A DNA stretch of 64,000 bases, from NCBI GenBank assembly GCA_037892935.1, contig JAYXKI010000015.1, positions 682,001-746,000 of the forward strand, in the 5' to 3' direction. Of this stretch, positions 24,851-38,300 are shown in pieces. This stretch comes from Phlebopus portentosus (taxonomy: Eukaryota; Basidiomycota; Agaricomycetes; Boletales; Boletinellaceae). Positions within the stretch are counted from its first letter, which is position 1; every line of letters begins with the position of its first letter. The position numbers and the translations under genes are program-made. Below the pieces are notes generated by a model. It was not told where the DNA came from, did not search any database, and saw only the letters and a program-made list of their open reading frames with translations.

Positions 24851-26766
24851 ATGTTTGGCCACCTCCAGCCTGATAATACTGACGTCTCGGCCAACAGCAA
24901 GGCCGATACCTTTACAAACCGTGTGGCTGGACAGTGAGTATTCACATTTCCCCCCGCCCCTCCCGTCTGTCGCCTGCATCTTATTCTCTTGCTGACCATG
25001 TCGCAGCCATATGGCCTCCGTAATGCACCCAAGCCACCATGTCGTCGATGCGATCGATGCGTTCGGCGCATTTGGCGCGTTCGACGCGTCTTTCGACGAC
25101 GACATGGAAGTCAGGCTCTTTGAGTACCTTTACGATGCTGGTTCCCGCCAGTATGACACCGACGACACGTCGGCTGATACTAATGCAACTAATAATGGGA
25201 ACATAGCCGGAAGGTGAGTAGCTAGTGTCCCCCTCTCTGATATGCACTGGTCTAAGCCCATCGTCTCCAGCCACAACACACCCTCTGGCTCCACGTCCTA
25301 CACGCTTCCTCGTCTCCTCATCCATTCAACACGCCCGTCGAGTCGTGCTACTGGGACAACTTGGGCCTGACGCCTCCCGTGCGCGTCCCTTCCCCTCAGA
25401 CCACTGTCGAAGACCGCGATGCACGCGTATCATCATCAAGCGCCGTTGCTGAACCAGTTCCCTCCTTGGCTCGCGGTGACCTGGCTCTCGGTGAGCTGCA
25501 GGTTACTGAAGATCATCCATTCATCGTGCTGCCCATCCCGTCGACAGAGGATCCTCAAGGCGACATGGATGAAAATAAAGAGGAAGTCGTACCTGAGGAA
25601 GAGTTTCACATATTGCCTGTGTGAGTAATCTACCGTATCTGCCACGCTAGTACTGTCTGCTCATCGTCGCATATAGGACTGTTTCTGACTCTTCCGATTC
25701 GACGCGTGCGGTTTCTACTTCTTGCCCTCCAACTCCTTGGGGCGAACCCTGCGAACTAGGCGGCGATGTCCTTCTCGCCGAAACCCCTAGATCAGGTGCG
25801 GGCGCACCAATGTTCCGGAATGGTCGATCTCAAGTTTATTCCCCTGGAGACGAGAAAACATCTCGTCCGGAACACGTCTCGGACGATGAGTCGCACGAGA
25901 TTTTAGACACCCTTGAGGTATCCCGTCCCTCGTCTGATAATGAAATCGCTGAAGTAGATCTGACACCCGGTGCTTCGTCATCCTCGCAGAAGCCCCCCGA
26001 GGTCGATCCGGAAGAAAGTGCTCCTGCCCGTAAGGAGGAGCGGGCCTCTCCGGAGCTGACATCCGGGGTCTTACCACCCTCTCTAAGTCAGAGTCCTGGC
26101 GTTCAAGAAACTGACGCCCTTCCCGAACCCGAAGGCCCGAGACCCAAAAAGAGAAAGCGAGTAGGGAAAGTGCATGCAGAGCCGAAGTTACGAGCGCTCG
26201 CAACCCTACCACCTGAGCGCAAAGTATTCTCTTTGCCCGTTCGCGTCGGTCGTGCTAGCAAGACCGGCAAATGCAAATCTCAGTCTATCCAGGTGGAGGC
26301 AGAATCCTGCTGTCACCTCGCCGGAGAGAATGGGCGTTGTCACTTCCCATCACTGGAAGGTGGGGGGAAGTGCATGCTGGAGCTCCCAAAAGATGACAAG
26401 GCTACACGGGCGCATATCGCTCTGCACACGGACGCGCTCGGTTGGCGAGAATACTCGAAATGGCATCCTGACTGGGAACCAACCTGCCACTGGTGCGGTA
26501 AGCCCCAAACGAAATTCGGGCAGCTCACACGACACATACTGGACACCCACCTGCTGATGTTCAAAGTGTGGTGTCCTTGTGGCGGTACGTATAGTCGATC
26601 AAACCAGACTAACGATACCGGGAGGCACGAGTACTCGGCCAAGCATAAAAGATATCTGAAGCAGCATCCGAAAAAAGCGATAGTTATTAGAGAAGAGGAG
26701 GCGGACGATGAGCAGGAGTTTGTGCAGGGCTCAAGCAAAGGTACCAAGCGGAAGCGCCGGAGGTAG
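24851..26766 (+). pseudogene. Tandem zinc-finger family, copy B (frameshift in exon 3)
   Basis: Exons by homology to copy A are 24851-24933, 25007-25213, 25271-25620 and 25677-26766; all splice sites are kept. In exon 3, after TCCACGTC, copy B lacks sequence present in copies A, D and E, a net change of 4 bases out of frame. The frame inherited from exon 2 therefore reaches TGA near 25368-25370. The rest of exon 3 and all of exon 4 stay open in the expected frame, with the KKRKRVGK basic cluster, the CHWC...H...H finger and a basic KRKRRR tail. It is the most diverged copy in exon 4. Because exons 2 and 3 have matching phases, skipping exon 3 would restore an open product, so loss of function is likely but not certain. 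Confidence 0.72.
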
Positions 26767-29037
26767 ATGGATTCATCGCTCTTGCATTTTATCGATTTGC
26801 TGTGCTGTGAGCCTGCGAGTTGTCGGGTGGCTCGCTGGTGTCGCTTTATTCTTTATTGTTATCTATTTTCTTTTTCGATTTCTTTTTGCTGTCGATTTTG
26901 TTGTGTATTGTTAGTCGGAAAGCAGTCATATTTTGTATAGATAGACGGTATCAGTGGATGTACAACAATGCAGTTTTGCGTCATAAAACTCGAAGTGTGT
27001 TATTACATAAGGGAATTAGAGTGTGGTCCTGATTTTGCGGCGGCCGTAGGTACGACACGATAGCAGTATCCCGGCATTGCTGATGTTTTGACGATTTTCA
27101 TCCACGCCACGCACGCATAGGCTGAAATTCGCTAGTTCCTTGCTATACTACCGCAAATTCATTGACCGTAACAGGGTTGACTGACTGTAAATCATGATGG
27201 AAAAAGGTGTCATTGCTGGTTGGTAAGACAGAGACAACATTAAATATCTCTTTCTGTAAGGCACATCCTGTATGTCAGTGCCAGCATATAAGTGCATGCA
27301 TACTCAGCAACGGCTGACCAAAATCTCCTGGTAGTTTAGCTAAGTTGTTGGGTGTTCCTGTATGGTCCCACAGGTCTCGTGACATGACATTGACACAGTA
27401 GAGCTGTGTCATTGACGGTCCGGTCCTTGAGCCAGTCGTCGTTCTCGTGACCGTGTTTATCTCATTTTCAGCTGTAATCTGCTTATGGACTGGTCGACCG
27501 CAATGCAATGCTAGTGTGAACAGGATTTTTTTGCGTCCAGATCGCCGAGGAGATGAACCGAATTTATCACTGTCACGGAAACGTCAGAACGCCCAAATGA
27601 AAACCGTGAGTCCGACGGCTTCAGGAGCATCTTGGTCTTAAATGACCTATTTCATGCCCGTGGTCATAGGACCGATGACTCGCGATGGGGCTCAATGTTT
27701 TCGTGCCCAGCAATGTATCATGCAGCCGTGACAACCAAGCACTGACTTCCCTCTTCCCTTCGGGAAACTAAGCTCTTCTGGTAGAGACTCAGATCACCTA
27801 CACCGCTGGCATCAGCGAGGTTATCAGAGGCTGCTGGTCACAAGATCGTAAGCCTTGTATCGCGAGGTGTCGAGTCAGACGAGACGCCCCTCGTGAGTCC
27901 ATCATATGATAAGAAAAGTTTCATCGACTCAACTCATGATGATCATGACTGAAAATCGGTCGAACCTTCATTTTTTTCTCCCTAGGATATTTGAACCAAG
28001 TTCTCGCCAGACACTATCTAGCGAGATGATTTCTCGATATCAAGCTCGCTCCATGGCAAGGGTGAAACGCGTTCATTAACTAGACCTCCATAGGTCAAGC
28101 GACTATAAGGCATGCGAGAGCGGCATCCCATAGAGAACTTCCTTAATGATACGATGAGCCCGAAGCAGAATGAGATCTCTCCTTCGCTGGAATTATTGAC
28201 AAAAGACAAGACACGGATACTCGTATCTATCGCATATTATGCGGAGCAAAGCTCGAGAATAAAGCAATATCGGATGGGGTGCTGTTCAGCTTTTAATTTT
28301 CCGCTTTCCTCGCGGTCACAGGAAATATCCTCCGATCTACCAAGTATTGTGCTTGCCGAAGTTGTATGCTTTTATCACGTCCCTGTTGCGTGAAAACACA
28401 GGAGCTGTATTTTGCTAGTCCACATACGATGCAGTTCGGCAACTGCAATTTCACAAAGGAGCAGGCAATGAAAGTGCGTCATCCCATCTTCTTTTCATCT
28501 ACTGATACGCATCGCCTTGTTGTTCTAGAATGCCTATAGTGAATGCATGAGGCTATCAATCACGTTGAGGCCCTCGTTCTCAAAGGAAGCACTGCCTCGA
28601 GCCCTCGACCGTAATTCATACCCTGGGCAGTCATTGTCACGCGTCTGTCACGAAGGTGCATCAAAATGAGCCAAGACTGTCAGCTTGGACCGGGAAGAAT
28701 GGTTGAGATCGATTCAAAAGGGAATATGGGTCCAACGTCGACCGATAAGTTGGTCTATGCGTGGATCTTATGACTCGTCGGCCGGACTCAAGCCGATGCG
28801 ACTCACAAACGCATCAACAGGAATCAAGCGCGGGAAAGGAGGGACGTATATTGAACTAAATACTCGAGTTGGTTCAAAAGACGTTCCTAATTTGGACTCA
28901 TACGAGGGTTGAAATCGCTCATTCCAATCTACACCCTCCCTTTCTCTTCAACCACACTCTGCCGCGTCGATTTCACATCCTCTCAACATCTCCTCGACTC
29001 CATATCCTCATCCGCCACTTATATCAGCAATCGAAAG
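26767..29037 (+). repeat. Array spacer B-C
   Basis: Spacer landmarks are present but more diverged than elsewhere: the GCTGTGCTGTGAGCCTG 3' module, a CTCGTGACCGTGTTTATCTC block near 27450 and the gene-proximal module from about 28560, with GACTCATACGA in place of GACGCGTACGA. No second gene is supported within it. Confidence 0.65.
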
Positions 29038-31023
29038 ATGTTCAGACTATTCCAGCGTGATAATGCTTACTTCCCTGCTCATTGCAGGCCGATTCTCTCT
29101 GCTAGCCGCTTGGTTAGACTGTGAGTACCGACTTTCCCACCGACTCTCGTCTCTGTGCCTTTAACCCTTACTGATGACGATACAGCTACATGAAGATGAC
29201 TGAGGAGTACTCGAGTCGCGGTGTCGTGAGCGAGGATGAACTGCGCGACGTGTCTGGCGACCCAGCCGCCCTCTTTGAGGACTACGTGGACTCCAGCTTT
29301 CTTGAGAATCTCTCTGAAGCCAGCGAGGACCATTCTGACCCCACCTACGCATTGACTGACGACTCCGCGAGCTTGATTGACGATTCCGCCAGCTGTACTG
29401 GCGACAGCAATATGAGCTCTGACGACGCGTCGACCGGCGACCTCGCAAGCGTTGTCGACGACAGTAGTACGAGTGCTGACGAAACGTCGGCTTGCGACCA
29501 GTCAAGCGGTATTGATGATAATAGCGCAAGCGAAAGGTGAGCAGTCAATTTCATCCGATATGCACTTGCTAACCCGTCGTTTCTTTAGCAACAACGCACC
29601 TTCAAGCTCGACTTCCAACACGCTCGCTCCCAACATGCTGTCGTTTCTTTGCGTGCTCAACTCACCTGTCGAGGCGTCTTATTGGACGGATTTGGGTCTG
29701 ATGACGTCCTCGCGCGCTCGTGTATATCAGATTTCCGATGACAACCACAACGGCCTCGGACCATCAGCGCCGTCCTTCCGTGTTCGTGGAGACCTGCCGC
29801 TTTCCGAACTGCAAGTCATTGGGAATCCATTCATTTCTTCCCTCTCGTCGCTGGACGATGTCCAGGAATCTTGGGAAAGTGAAGAGGAGGAAATCTCGCC
29901 CGAGGAACAAACATACATATCTCCTTTGTGAGTAATTCTCGCATCTATCATATAGTGCTATGTGCTCATCGTGGCTTGTAGAGCTGTTTCTATCTCCTCG
30001 GACACTACGGGCGAAGATTCTCTGGATGAGCCCTGCAGAGCATGTGGAGACTCTCTTGCTCTGCCCGATACTCCTGAGACAACTAAGTGACCTTGCGAAG
30101 TTCATTCACTTGGGGATGAGAAGACATCCCTAGTATCCGTTCCTGATGATGAGTTGCACGAAGGCCGATCAGATGCTCTTGATCCATCCAGTCACCCTCC
30201 TAATGAAGAGCCTGCCAAAGTGTGTCGAACGCCCGGAAACTTGCCGCCTTCGCGACGAGCGGTTGCAGTGGCTGCAGAAGGAGCCGCTCCTCACGAAAAG
30301 AGTGCGACTGTCGAACTAATGCCTGCAGATCCGTTCTCTTCCACAAATGCGACTCCGGCCGTTGGAGAGCCCGGTGCCGTTCCTGCTGCGACCAAGAAGC
30401 GAAAGAGAATTGCCAAAGTGCATGCGGCAACGGAGTTGCGGATGCTTTCGGTTCTACCGCCTGAGCGCAAGATTTTCTCCCTGCCAGTCCGTGCAGGCCG
30501 AGCCACCAAGACTGGCATCAACAAAGTCCGGATCATCCAGGTGGAAGCAGAATCCTGCGGACACCTTGCGGGAGAAAATGGTCTATGCCAATTCCGGCTT
30601 TCCAATAATAGTGAGGAGAAATGCTTAGCGGAATTACCGAAGGACGATAAGGTGGTCCGTGCGCATTTCGCGATGCACACCGATGCGCTTGGCTGGCGGG
30701 AGTATTCAAAGCAGCATCCCAACTGGGAGCCGATTTGTCCCTGGTGTGGTGAGCCGCGCACGAAGTTCGAGCAGTTGACCCGACACATCCTCGATACGCA
30801 CCTCCCCATGTTCGCGGAATGGTGCCCGTGTGGAGGAACAAACAGCAGAGCAAATCATAAGCCGCACACAGTACGGCACGAAGATTCAGACGTACACAAG
30901 GCTTACCTACAACAGATGGCTAAGGTCAAGGCGAGAGCTGCAAAGCAAGAGGACGCGGACGATGAGAAAGAGGAGTTCGTACAGGGGTCAAGCAAGGGGA
31001 CTAAACGGAAGCGTCTGGGGTAG
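29038..31023 (+). pseudogene. Tandem zinc-finger family, copy C (nonsense codon in exon 4)
   Basis: Exons 29038-29120, 29186-29536, 29589-29927 and 29982-31023 follow the family pattern with phase-2 introns. Exon 2 is much longer than in the other copies (351 against 207 nt) and is an acidic Asp/Ser-rich stretch with DDSAS-type repeats. In exon 4 an in-frame TGA (30088-30090) follows PDTPETTK, after which the frame stays open for 311 codons with the KKRKRIAK cluster, C2H2 module and KRKRLG tail intact. Reading through or reinitiating at a later ATG could still yield the C-terminal half. It is called a pseudogene because no intron removes the stop. Confidence 0.72.
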
Positions 31024-33780
31024 ATGGACTGGCGACTCTTATTTATTGTTATTGCTGTGCTGTGAGCCTGCAGTCTGTCGGTGGGCTCATAATGTAATCT
31101 CTGTTTATTTTTATCTATTTTCTGCTGGCTTTCTTTTTATCGTCAGTTCTTGCTGTGTTGCTGTTTGTATTGTAGACAGGAATCAGTTGCAACGGATGTA
31201 CAATAAAGCAATTTTGAGTCATAAGTTTGGAAAGTGTAGTTGAAAACCCATCAAAACGAGTCTATTCTTCCCATTATCAGCCGCTATCTAGTGCCGAGAA
31301 ACTTTTATCGCTCATTGTTACCTCCCGCCATGGAAAATTACACAATAAACGTTCAATGACTTTTCTTTTTATCATACGTGGATATTGGGTTTGCTGTCAT
31401 TGTTATGGCGGCCGTCATCACTTATTTGCCAACAAGTCTTGGTTCCCCGTGTGTCAAACTCCTCGCTTTAAAGCTCCCTTTCTTGCGTTACTATGTAAGA
31501 TTAAGAGAGTCTAAGATAGTCACTGACAAGCCCATTACTGTAACGATGCAGAGCGAGAAGATAATCCCCAAGATATTGTATCGTTCCGTTCCAAACGACT
31601 GAAAGAGAACGTTGAGTCCAGACCGAAAAGATGAGCAGGCCTTATTCGCCGACAAGGTTATACAGCAACATATCACCACTCAAATCAAACGACAGCATGC
31701 ACTTTGAAACCTCAGTAATACTACCGATAAAGGACTATGCTAAGTTCGAATGTAAGAGTCTGGGCTCGCCTTTACTGGCTGAATGTCGGACACAATGAAC
31801 GATGGAGGCTGCATCTAGCCATCTTCGATGGATCTGGATCGATTGGATATATTTCCGACCCCACATCCCTCGGCGCTGCATAGATTTTGTCTTTAAGGTA
31901 GACTCGAGCGCGTATGTGGTATGTATAGCGATGATGGGCGTGGTTTCCCCACGCCACATCTCGTGATACTGATTCCGATTTCATTCCGACACTTTCCCCA
32001 CATCGTGTTTACCCTCGTACAGCAGCGCATGTAATCAGACACTCTCGTGACCGCGTTTCTGCTCTTTCAGTGAGCCAATTGGTAACAAAATGAACGTTTC
32101 TGTTTTCCTGCCCTCGGATTGGGGAGGAGTTTCAAGCGACTGGTGCGAAGAGTTCAACACGCCGATGTGTAGCTGGACGAAAACGTGAGTGCTTCGGGAC
32201 TTTTCCTTCGCGACGACTGGCTCATGCCACTTGCATAGGACTTGTGGCGAAGCTGAGCTGGTTGAAGCGACATGAGCAAGACAAAGCAGTTTTTCCGAGG
32301 GAGGAAGCTTGAGAATCGTGGGACAAACCCGTATATTTCACGCGAAAGTTATGGTGTTGACCAGGTCGCCAAAGGCAGAGGACCGCAAGGGAGAAATTGA
32401 GGCTGGCTTTACGGCGAACAAAGAAAAAAAGGGAGCATCGTAAACCAATGCACATTTGATTTTTTGCGCGTTTGGTTGGGTCTCTTGACTTGATACCTAC
32501 TTAGTACTCTGGCACCGATTTCGGTTTGAAAGAGTTCCTGTTGGAAAGACCAGTATTGGAACCTTGTGAGTCAATCGTAAGTTCAAAACCAGGCTTATTT
32601 ATTCCCTCGATTCGCGTGTAGTGCTCGCTTGGCAAAGCGAGTTGAAGTATAAGGCAGCTGACTCTGCGAGACGTGAAGGAGGGACTATCTTTTCCAAATG
32701 ATCGTGATTAGCACAGTGTTCTATCCCTAGGGAAAATGCGGGCTGATCGTAGCCCGTTAGATGGTCTCTTGTATGCACCCTAAGGTCTTGCGCTGGCGAA
32801 GCGCTTTTGGAAACAATACCTCCATGGGTCCAAACGTCCGTAAGAGAAGCGAACGCGATGTCTATGGCTCATGATTAGCCAATGACTAATCTATTGGACC
32901 TTCGCAATAGTGCGTTGCTGCCAAAAGTTGGCGAGTCTGCCCTCGGAACACAACTTGGATTGTGAAAGAAGATACGGAAACGACGCGTCCATTCTTGTCT
33001 GAAGGTGGAGTCGTCGAGTAATTCCTCTGCTTCACAGAGTCTTCCGATAATCGCAGGCTCGTATGGCCTCATAAAGGCTCTGCCGCATCGATTATGTTCG
33101 GCCTGTGTTTTGTTGGTCCACATACGATGCAATTCGCTAACCATGATTTCACAAAGGAGTAGGCAACGAAAGAAGCACACAGAGGGATTGCGGTTAGTGC
33201 GTCACCCCATCTTCCCTTCATCTACTGACATGCATCGCCTTGCGTTTCTAGAAGCCTATGGGGCCGCAGTGAGTACACGAGGCTATCAAACACGTTGAGG
33301 CCCTCGTTCTCGAAGGAAGCACTGCCTCGAACCCTCGACCGCAATTCATACCCTGAAGAGTGATTGTCACGCGTCTGTCACCAAAGCGCGTCAAAGCGAG
33401 CCAAGACTGTCAGCTTGGACCGGGAAGAATGGTTGAGATCGATTCAAAAGGGAATATGGGTCCAACATCGACCGATGAATCGGTCTATGCGTGGGCCTAA
33501 GCACATCCTATGACTCGCCGGCTGAATTCAAGCCGGTGCGACTCGCAAACGCATCAACAGGAATCAAGCGCGGGAAATGAGGGACATATTGGTAGACTAA
33601 GTCCTCGAGTTGGTTCAAAAGGCATTCCATATTTGGACGCGTACGACGGTTAAAATCGCACATTCTAATCCACACCCTCCCTTTCTCTTCAACCACACCC
33701 TACCGCGTCGATTTCCAGTCCCCGCAACCCCTTCTCGACTCCATATCCCCTTCCAACACTTACATCAAAGTGCTGTGAAG
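31024..33780 (+). repeat. Array spacer C-D
   Basis: The longest spacer (2.76 kb). It has the 3' module after the stop, the CTCGTGACCGCGTTTCTGCTCTTTC block near 32040, the TGTTTTGTTGGTCCACATACG block near 33108 and the gene-proximal module from about 33290. The last 490 bp are almost identical to those before copy A. No additional gene is supported. Confidence 0.7.
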
Positions 33781-35625
33781 ATGTTCAGACAATTCCAGTT
33801 TGATAATACTGCCTTCCCCTCTGCCAAAAGGGCAAATTCCTTTGTAGAGCGTGTGGCTACACAGTGAGTATCCACGTCTTCCCCCGCCCCTACCGACTGT
33901 CTTCTGCATCCTAGTCTCTTGCTGACCATGAGACAGTCATACGATGTCCGCATTGCACTCAAGCCACGATGTCGTCGATACGATCGACGCGTTCGGTGCA
34001 TTTGGCGCGTTTGACGTCTCCTTTGACGACGACATGGAACTTAGGCTCTTCGAATACCTTTACGACGCTGGTTCCCGTCCTTCTAACACCGTCGACGAGT
34101 CGGTTGATAACGGTGCAACTAATAATGATTATACCAAAGGAAGGTGAGTAGCTAATGTTCCCTTCTCTCGTGTGCACTGGACTAAGCCCATCGTCTCTAG
34201 CCACAACACACCCTCTAGCTCCACGTCTTGCACGCTCCCACTCCCGCCTCCTCATCCATTTAACTCGCCCGTCGAGTTGTGCTACTGGGCCAATTTGGGC
34301 TTGGTGTCTCCCCCGCGCGTCTCTTCCTCCGAGACTGCTGTCGAAGGCTGCGATGAACGCGGATCATCCTCAAGTTCCGTCGCCAAACCAGATCCCTTCC
34401 TTGTTCGCAGCGACCTGGCTCTTGGCGAGTTGCAGGTCGCCGAGAATCCATTCTTCGCGAAGCCCCTCCCTTCGATGGAGGATGCTCAAGGCGACGAGAA
34501 AGTCGTATCCGATGAAGAGGTGCACCTATGCCCCTCCCCTTTGTGAGTAAATGATTACGTCTGTCATACTAGTGCTGTGTACTCAACGTCGCTTATAGAG
34601 CTGTTTCTAATTCTTCCGAATCTACACGTGCGGATACTCCTTTTCCTAGGACTCCTTCGACCGAGCCTTGTGAAGCAAGTGGTACTATTCCTCGTCGCAT
34701 CGAAGCTGCTGGATCAAGTGTGGGAGCACCGGCATCACCAAATGGACTGCGCGAAGCTGATTCTCCTCTAGACAAGAAGAGATCTCTGCCCGAGTGTGTC
34801 TCGGTTGCCGCATTGCCCGAAGTCGAAGAGGGCCCGGAGGAAGTATCTCCTGCTGCAGATGCAGAAATCGTTACTCCGGAGCTGACTCCAGAGCCCGTCG
34901 TTCTCAAACTGATACCGAATGCACCACCCCCCTCTTTGAGCGGAGGTACAAGTGCTCAAGATCCTGACGCTCTTCCAGTGTCCCAAAACACACCTCCGTC
35001 AAGAAAGAGGAAGAGGGTTGCTAAAATACATGCAGCACACGAGCTTCGCGCGCTCTCAACATTGTCGCCGGAGCGTAAGACTTTCACCTTGCCAGTCCGC
35101 GCGGGCCGAGCCAGCAAGACTGGCATCAATAAAGTCCGGAACATCCAGTTGGAAGCAGAATCGTGCTGCCACTTGGCTGGTAATGACGGCTTTTGTCAGT
35201 TTCGAGTCTCGGCGGACGAAGGAAGGAAGTGCATGGCAGAGCTTCCTAAAGATGACAAGGTGGCCCGCGCACACCTGGCTACGCATACTGACGTGCTCGG
35301 CTGGCGGGAATATTCCCGACGACATCCCGACTGGAGACCGACCTGCCCATGGTGTAACGAACCGCGAACCAAGTTTGAGCAACTAGTACGGCACATTCTC
35401 GATACTCACTTGCTCATGTTCATGGAGTGGTGTCCTTGTGGGGGTACAAACAGCCGTTCAAATCATAAGCCAAACACGGTTCGGCACGTAGATTCTGACG
35501 TTCACAAGGTCTACCTGCGACAGCAGGCTGAATTGAGAGCAATAAAGAAAGAGGACGCGGACGATGGGCAGGAGGAGTTCGTACAGGGCTCGAGCAAGGG
35601 GACTAAACGACGGCGTCGAGGGTAG
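33781..35625 (+). CDS. Tandem zinc-finger family, copy D (intact)
   Basis: Exons 33781-33863, 33937-34143, 34201-34542 and 34599-35625 give 552 residues, 24 fewer than copies A and E because part of the acidic region in exon 4 is missing after TPELTPE. Exons 1-3, their introns and the first 140 bp of exon 4 are nearly identical to copy A; the following acidic segment (READSPLDKKRSLPEC...) instead resembles copy F. The basic cluster RKRKRVAK, the CPWCNEPRTKFEQLVRH finger, the CPCGGTNSRSNH block and the GTKRRRRG tail are all present and unbroken. As for copy A, only a nuclear zinc-binding role can be inferred. Confidence 0.84.
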
Positions 35626-38300
35626 TTGGACTGTTATCGTTTTTATTGATATTGCTGTGCTGTGAGCCTGCTGGCTCTTGGGTGGCTCAAAATGTTGTCG
35701 CTCTATTTATTCTTATCTATTTTCTGCTTGTTTTCTTTTGTTATCCATTCTTGCTGTGTTGTTGTTTGTATAATAGATAGCAACGGATGTACAATGAAGC
35801 AATGTCGCGTCATAATTTTGAAGAGTGGTGGTTGAAGAGCCATCGAAAACTGTCTATTCTTCGAATGATCGCCCCAGCGCCAAGCACATTTTCTCGCCTG
35901 TTACTGCTCTGCGTTGAGGGATTAAATTTCATTCTGCATCGTTCCCTTATGGATTTGGGTTTATCATGTCTGCCGTCGCCTCTCAATAGCAACGAACTCA
36001 GGCACCCGGTCTGCTAGATCTTCAGTGGAGGCTCGTTTTTATTTGCACTAGTCTACAGGAAAGTTCTTATACAAGTCCAGATCATATCAATGTAGGGCAA
36101 AAATGTCATCCCAGGCCATTCTGTCGTTACAGGCATTTGTAACACAGGTCCGAGATCAGCCATGTAAAGCCGAGTCAATCAGATTCGTGGATAAGGATAC
36201 TAAGCAACGTACCACCTCACCAATTGAACAACAGGATACAAGTTCGCGTTTTAGTAACATTATTATTGACCGCAAAGAACTATCTAAAAAATCAGTATCG
36301 TGTCCAGTCGAGGTTCGCCTTCAATGGTCGAACTTTGGACTCAAGAAACGATGCAGGCTGCATAGAAGGTTCGGGATCGATTGCATATGCTCTGAGTTCA
36401 TGATTGGCGCATTAATGCTTCGCGGGTCAAGACATCGAGAAACATACGCTCTTTGGAGAGGAGTCCCCACGCCACAGGTCTCGTGATGATGACACGACTC
36501 CTTTCTTGCCCCTTGCTAATGGCAATGCCATGCAACATTGACGCAGTTGCTCTCGTGACCGCGTTTCTTCTCTTTCTATTGCGAGCTAAATCGTGTCAGA
36601 TGTCGTCAAATTAAACGGGCTTTTGGTTTGTGATCCGTGTACTAAACGAGGAATTTCAAGCAATTCATGCGAAGAGTCGAGGACGTTGATATACAACCGG
36701 ACGAAAATCAAAATCGTGCGTCACTGAATATTTCGGAGCAATTTTTTCTTCGCGAGAACAGGCCTATGCCACTCGCGTAGGTCTTGTGGCGAAACCCACT
36801 GGTCGGACTGACATGAACAAGACAAAGGATTTTCTCCGAGGTACATTGAAGTGTACGGAACTTGAGAATCGGTGGATGAACCCGTATCATTCACGCGAAA
36901 GTTATAGTGTCGGCCGGATCGCCGGAGACAGACGATCGCAAGAGAGAAATTGATTCGATATTTGCTTGGGCGTTGATTACGGGCCAAAAGGTCTCTCATT
37001 GCCGAAGACCAACATTATAACCTTGTGAGTCCAGCAGTCCTTCAATAACCCCGCTTATTCATTCGCTCAATTCACGTACAATGCTGGCTTTGTAAAGAAA
37101 GATGTGGCATGAGGCAGTTGATTCTGCGCGACGGGATGGGAAGGAGGGACCGTCGTGTCCAAATGATCGTGATTAAGGAAGTGTTCAATCCCTAGTGCAA
37201 ATGCGGGCTGCTCGTAGCCAGTCGCAGATGGACTCCAGTATGTACTTTTCGGTCTCGTGCCGGCGAAGCGCTTTGGAAACAATTCTTCCGTAGGCTCAGA
37301 CGTCCAAAAGACAAGCGAAACATATCTAGGATCCTCAAGAATCCGAAAAGAGAAGTATTGAACCTTCACAATAATGTGTTGCGGCTGTATGTCGGCGAGC
37401 TGCCTTTAGAACAAGACCTGGAATGTGAAGATACGGAACCGATATGTTCGCTATCGCTTATCTTGATCCTTGTCTGTCGCGCCATCGACTATAATCGCAG
37501 AGCATTGCTGATGTGCATTCTGGCATTTTTCCCTTTTCCCTCTGGTAGCAAGGGAGAAAATCCTCCGATTCACAGAGGTTTCCGAGAATCGAAGGCTCAT
37601 GCACTCTCATCAAGGCTCTGCTGCGCCGATCTTGTTCGACCTGTGTTTTGTTGGTCCACATACGGCGCAGTTCGCAACCGCGATTTCACAAAGGAGCAGG
37701 CAATGAAAGAAGCACATAGGGAAATTATCTTCTTTTCGTTTACCGATATGCATCGCATTGCTTTTCTAGAATGCCTATGGGGCCGCAGCTAATGCCCGAG
37801 GCTATCAACCACGTTGAGGCCCTCGTTCTCGAAGGAAGCACTGCCTCGAACCCTCGATCGCAATTTATGCCCTGAGGAACGATTGTCACGCATCTGTCAC
37901 CAAAGCGCGTCAAAACGAGCCAAGACTGTCAGCTTGGACCGGGAAGAATGGTTGAGATCGATTCAAAAGGTAATATGGGTCCAACGTCGACCGATAAGTC
38001 GGTCTATGCGTGGGCCTAAGCACATCCTATGACTCGTCGGCTGAATTCAAGCCGGTGCGACTCGCAAACCGCATCAACAGGAATCAAGTGCGGGAAAGGA
38101 GGGACATATTGGTAGACTAAGTACTCGACTCGGTTCAAAAGGCATTCCATATTTGGACGCGTACGAGGGTTAAAATCGCACATTCTAATCCACACCCTCC
38201 CTTTCTCTTCAACCACACCCTACCGCGTCGATTTCCAGTCCCCGCAACCCCTTCTCGACTCCATATCCCCTTCCAATACTTACATCAAAGTACTGTGAAG
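35626..38300 (+). repeat. Array spacer D-E
   Basis: It starts with the common 3' module, then diverges from the A-B and E-F spacers in the middle, and ends with the standard gene-proximal module (from about 37810). The CTCGTGACCGCGTTTCT block is near 36551 and TGTTTTGTTGGTCCACATACG near 37641. Nothing else is recognised. Confidence 0.7.
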
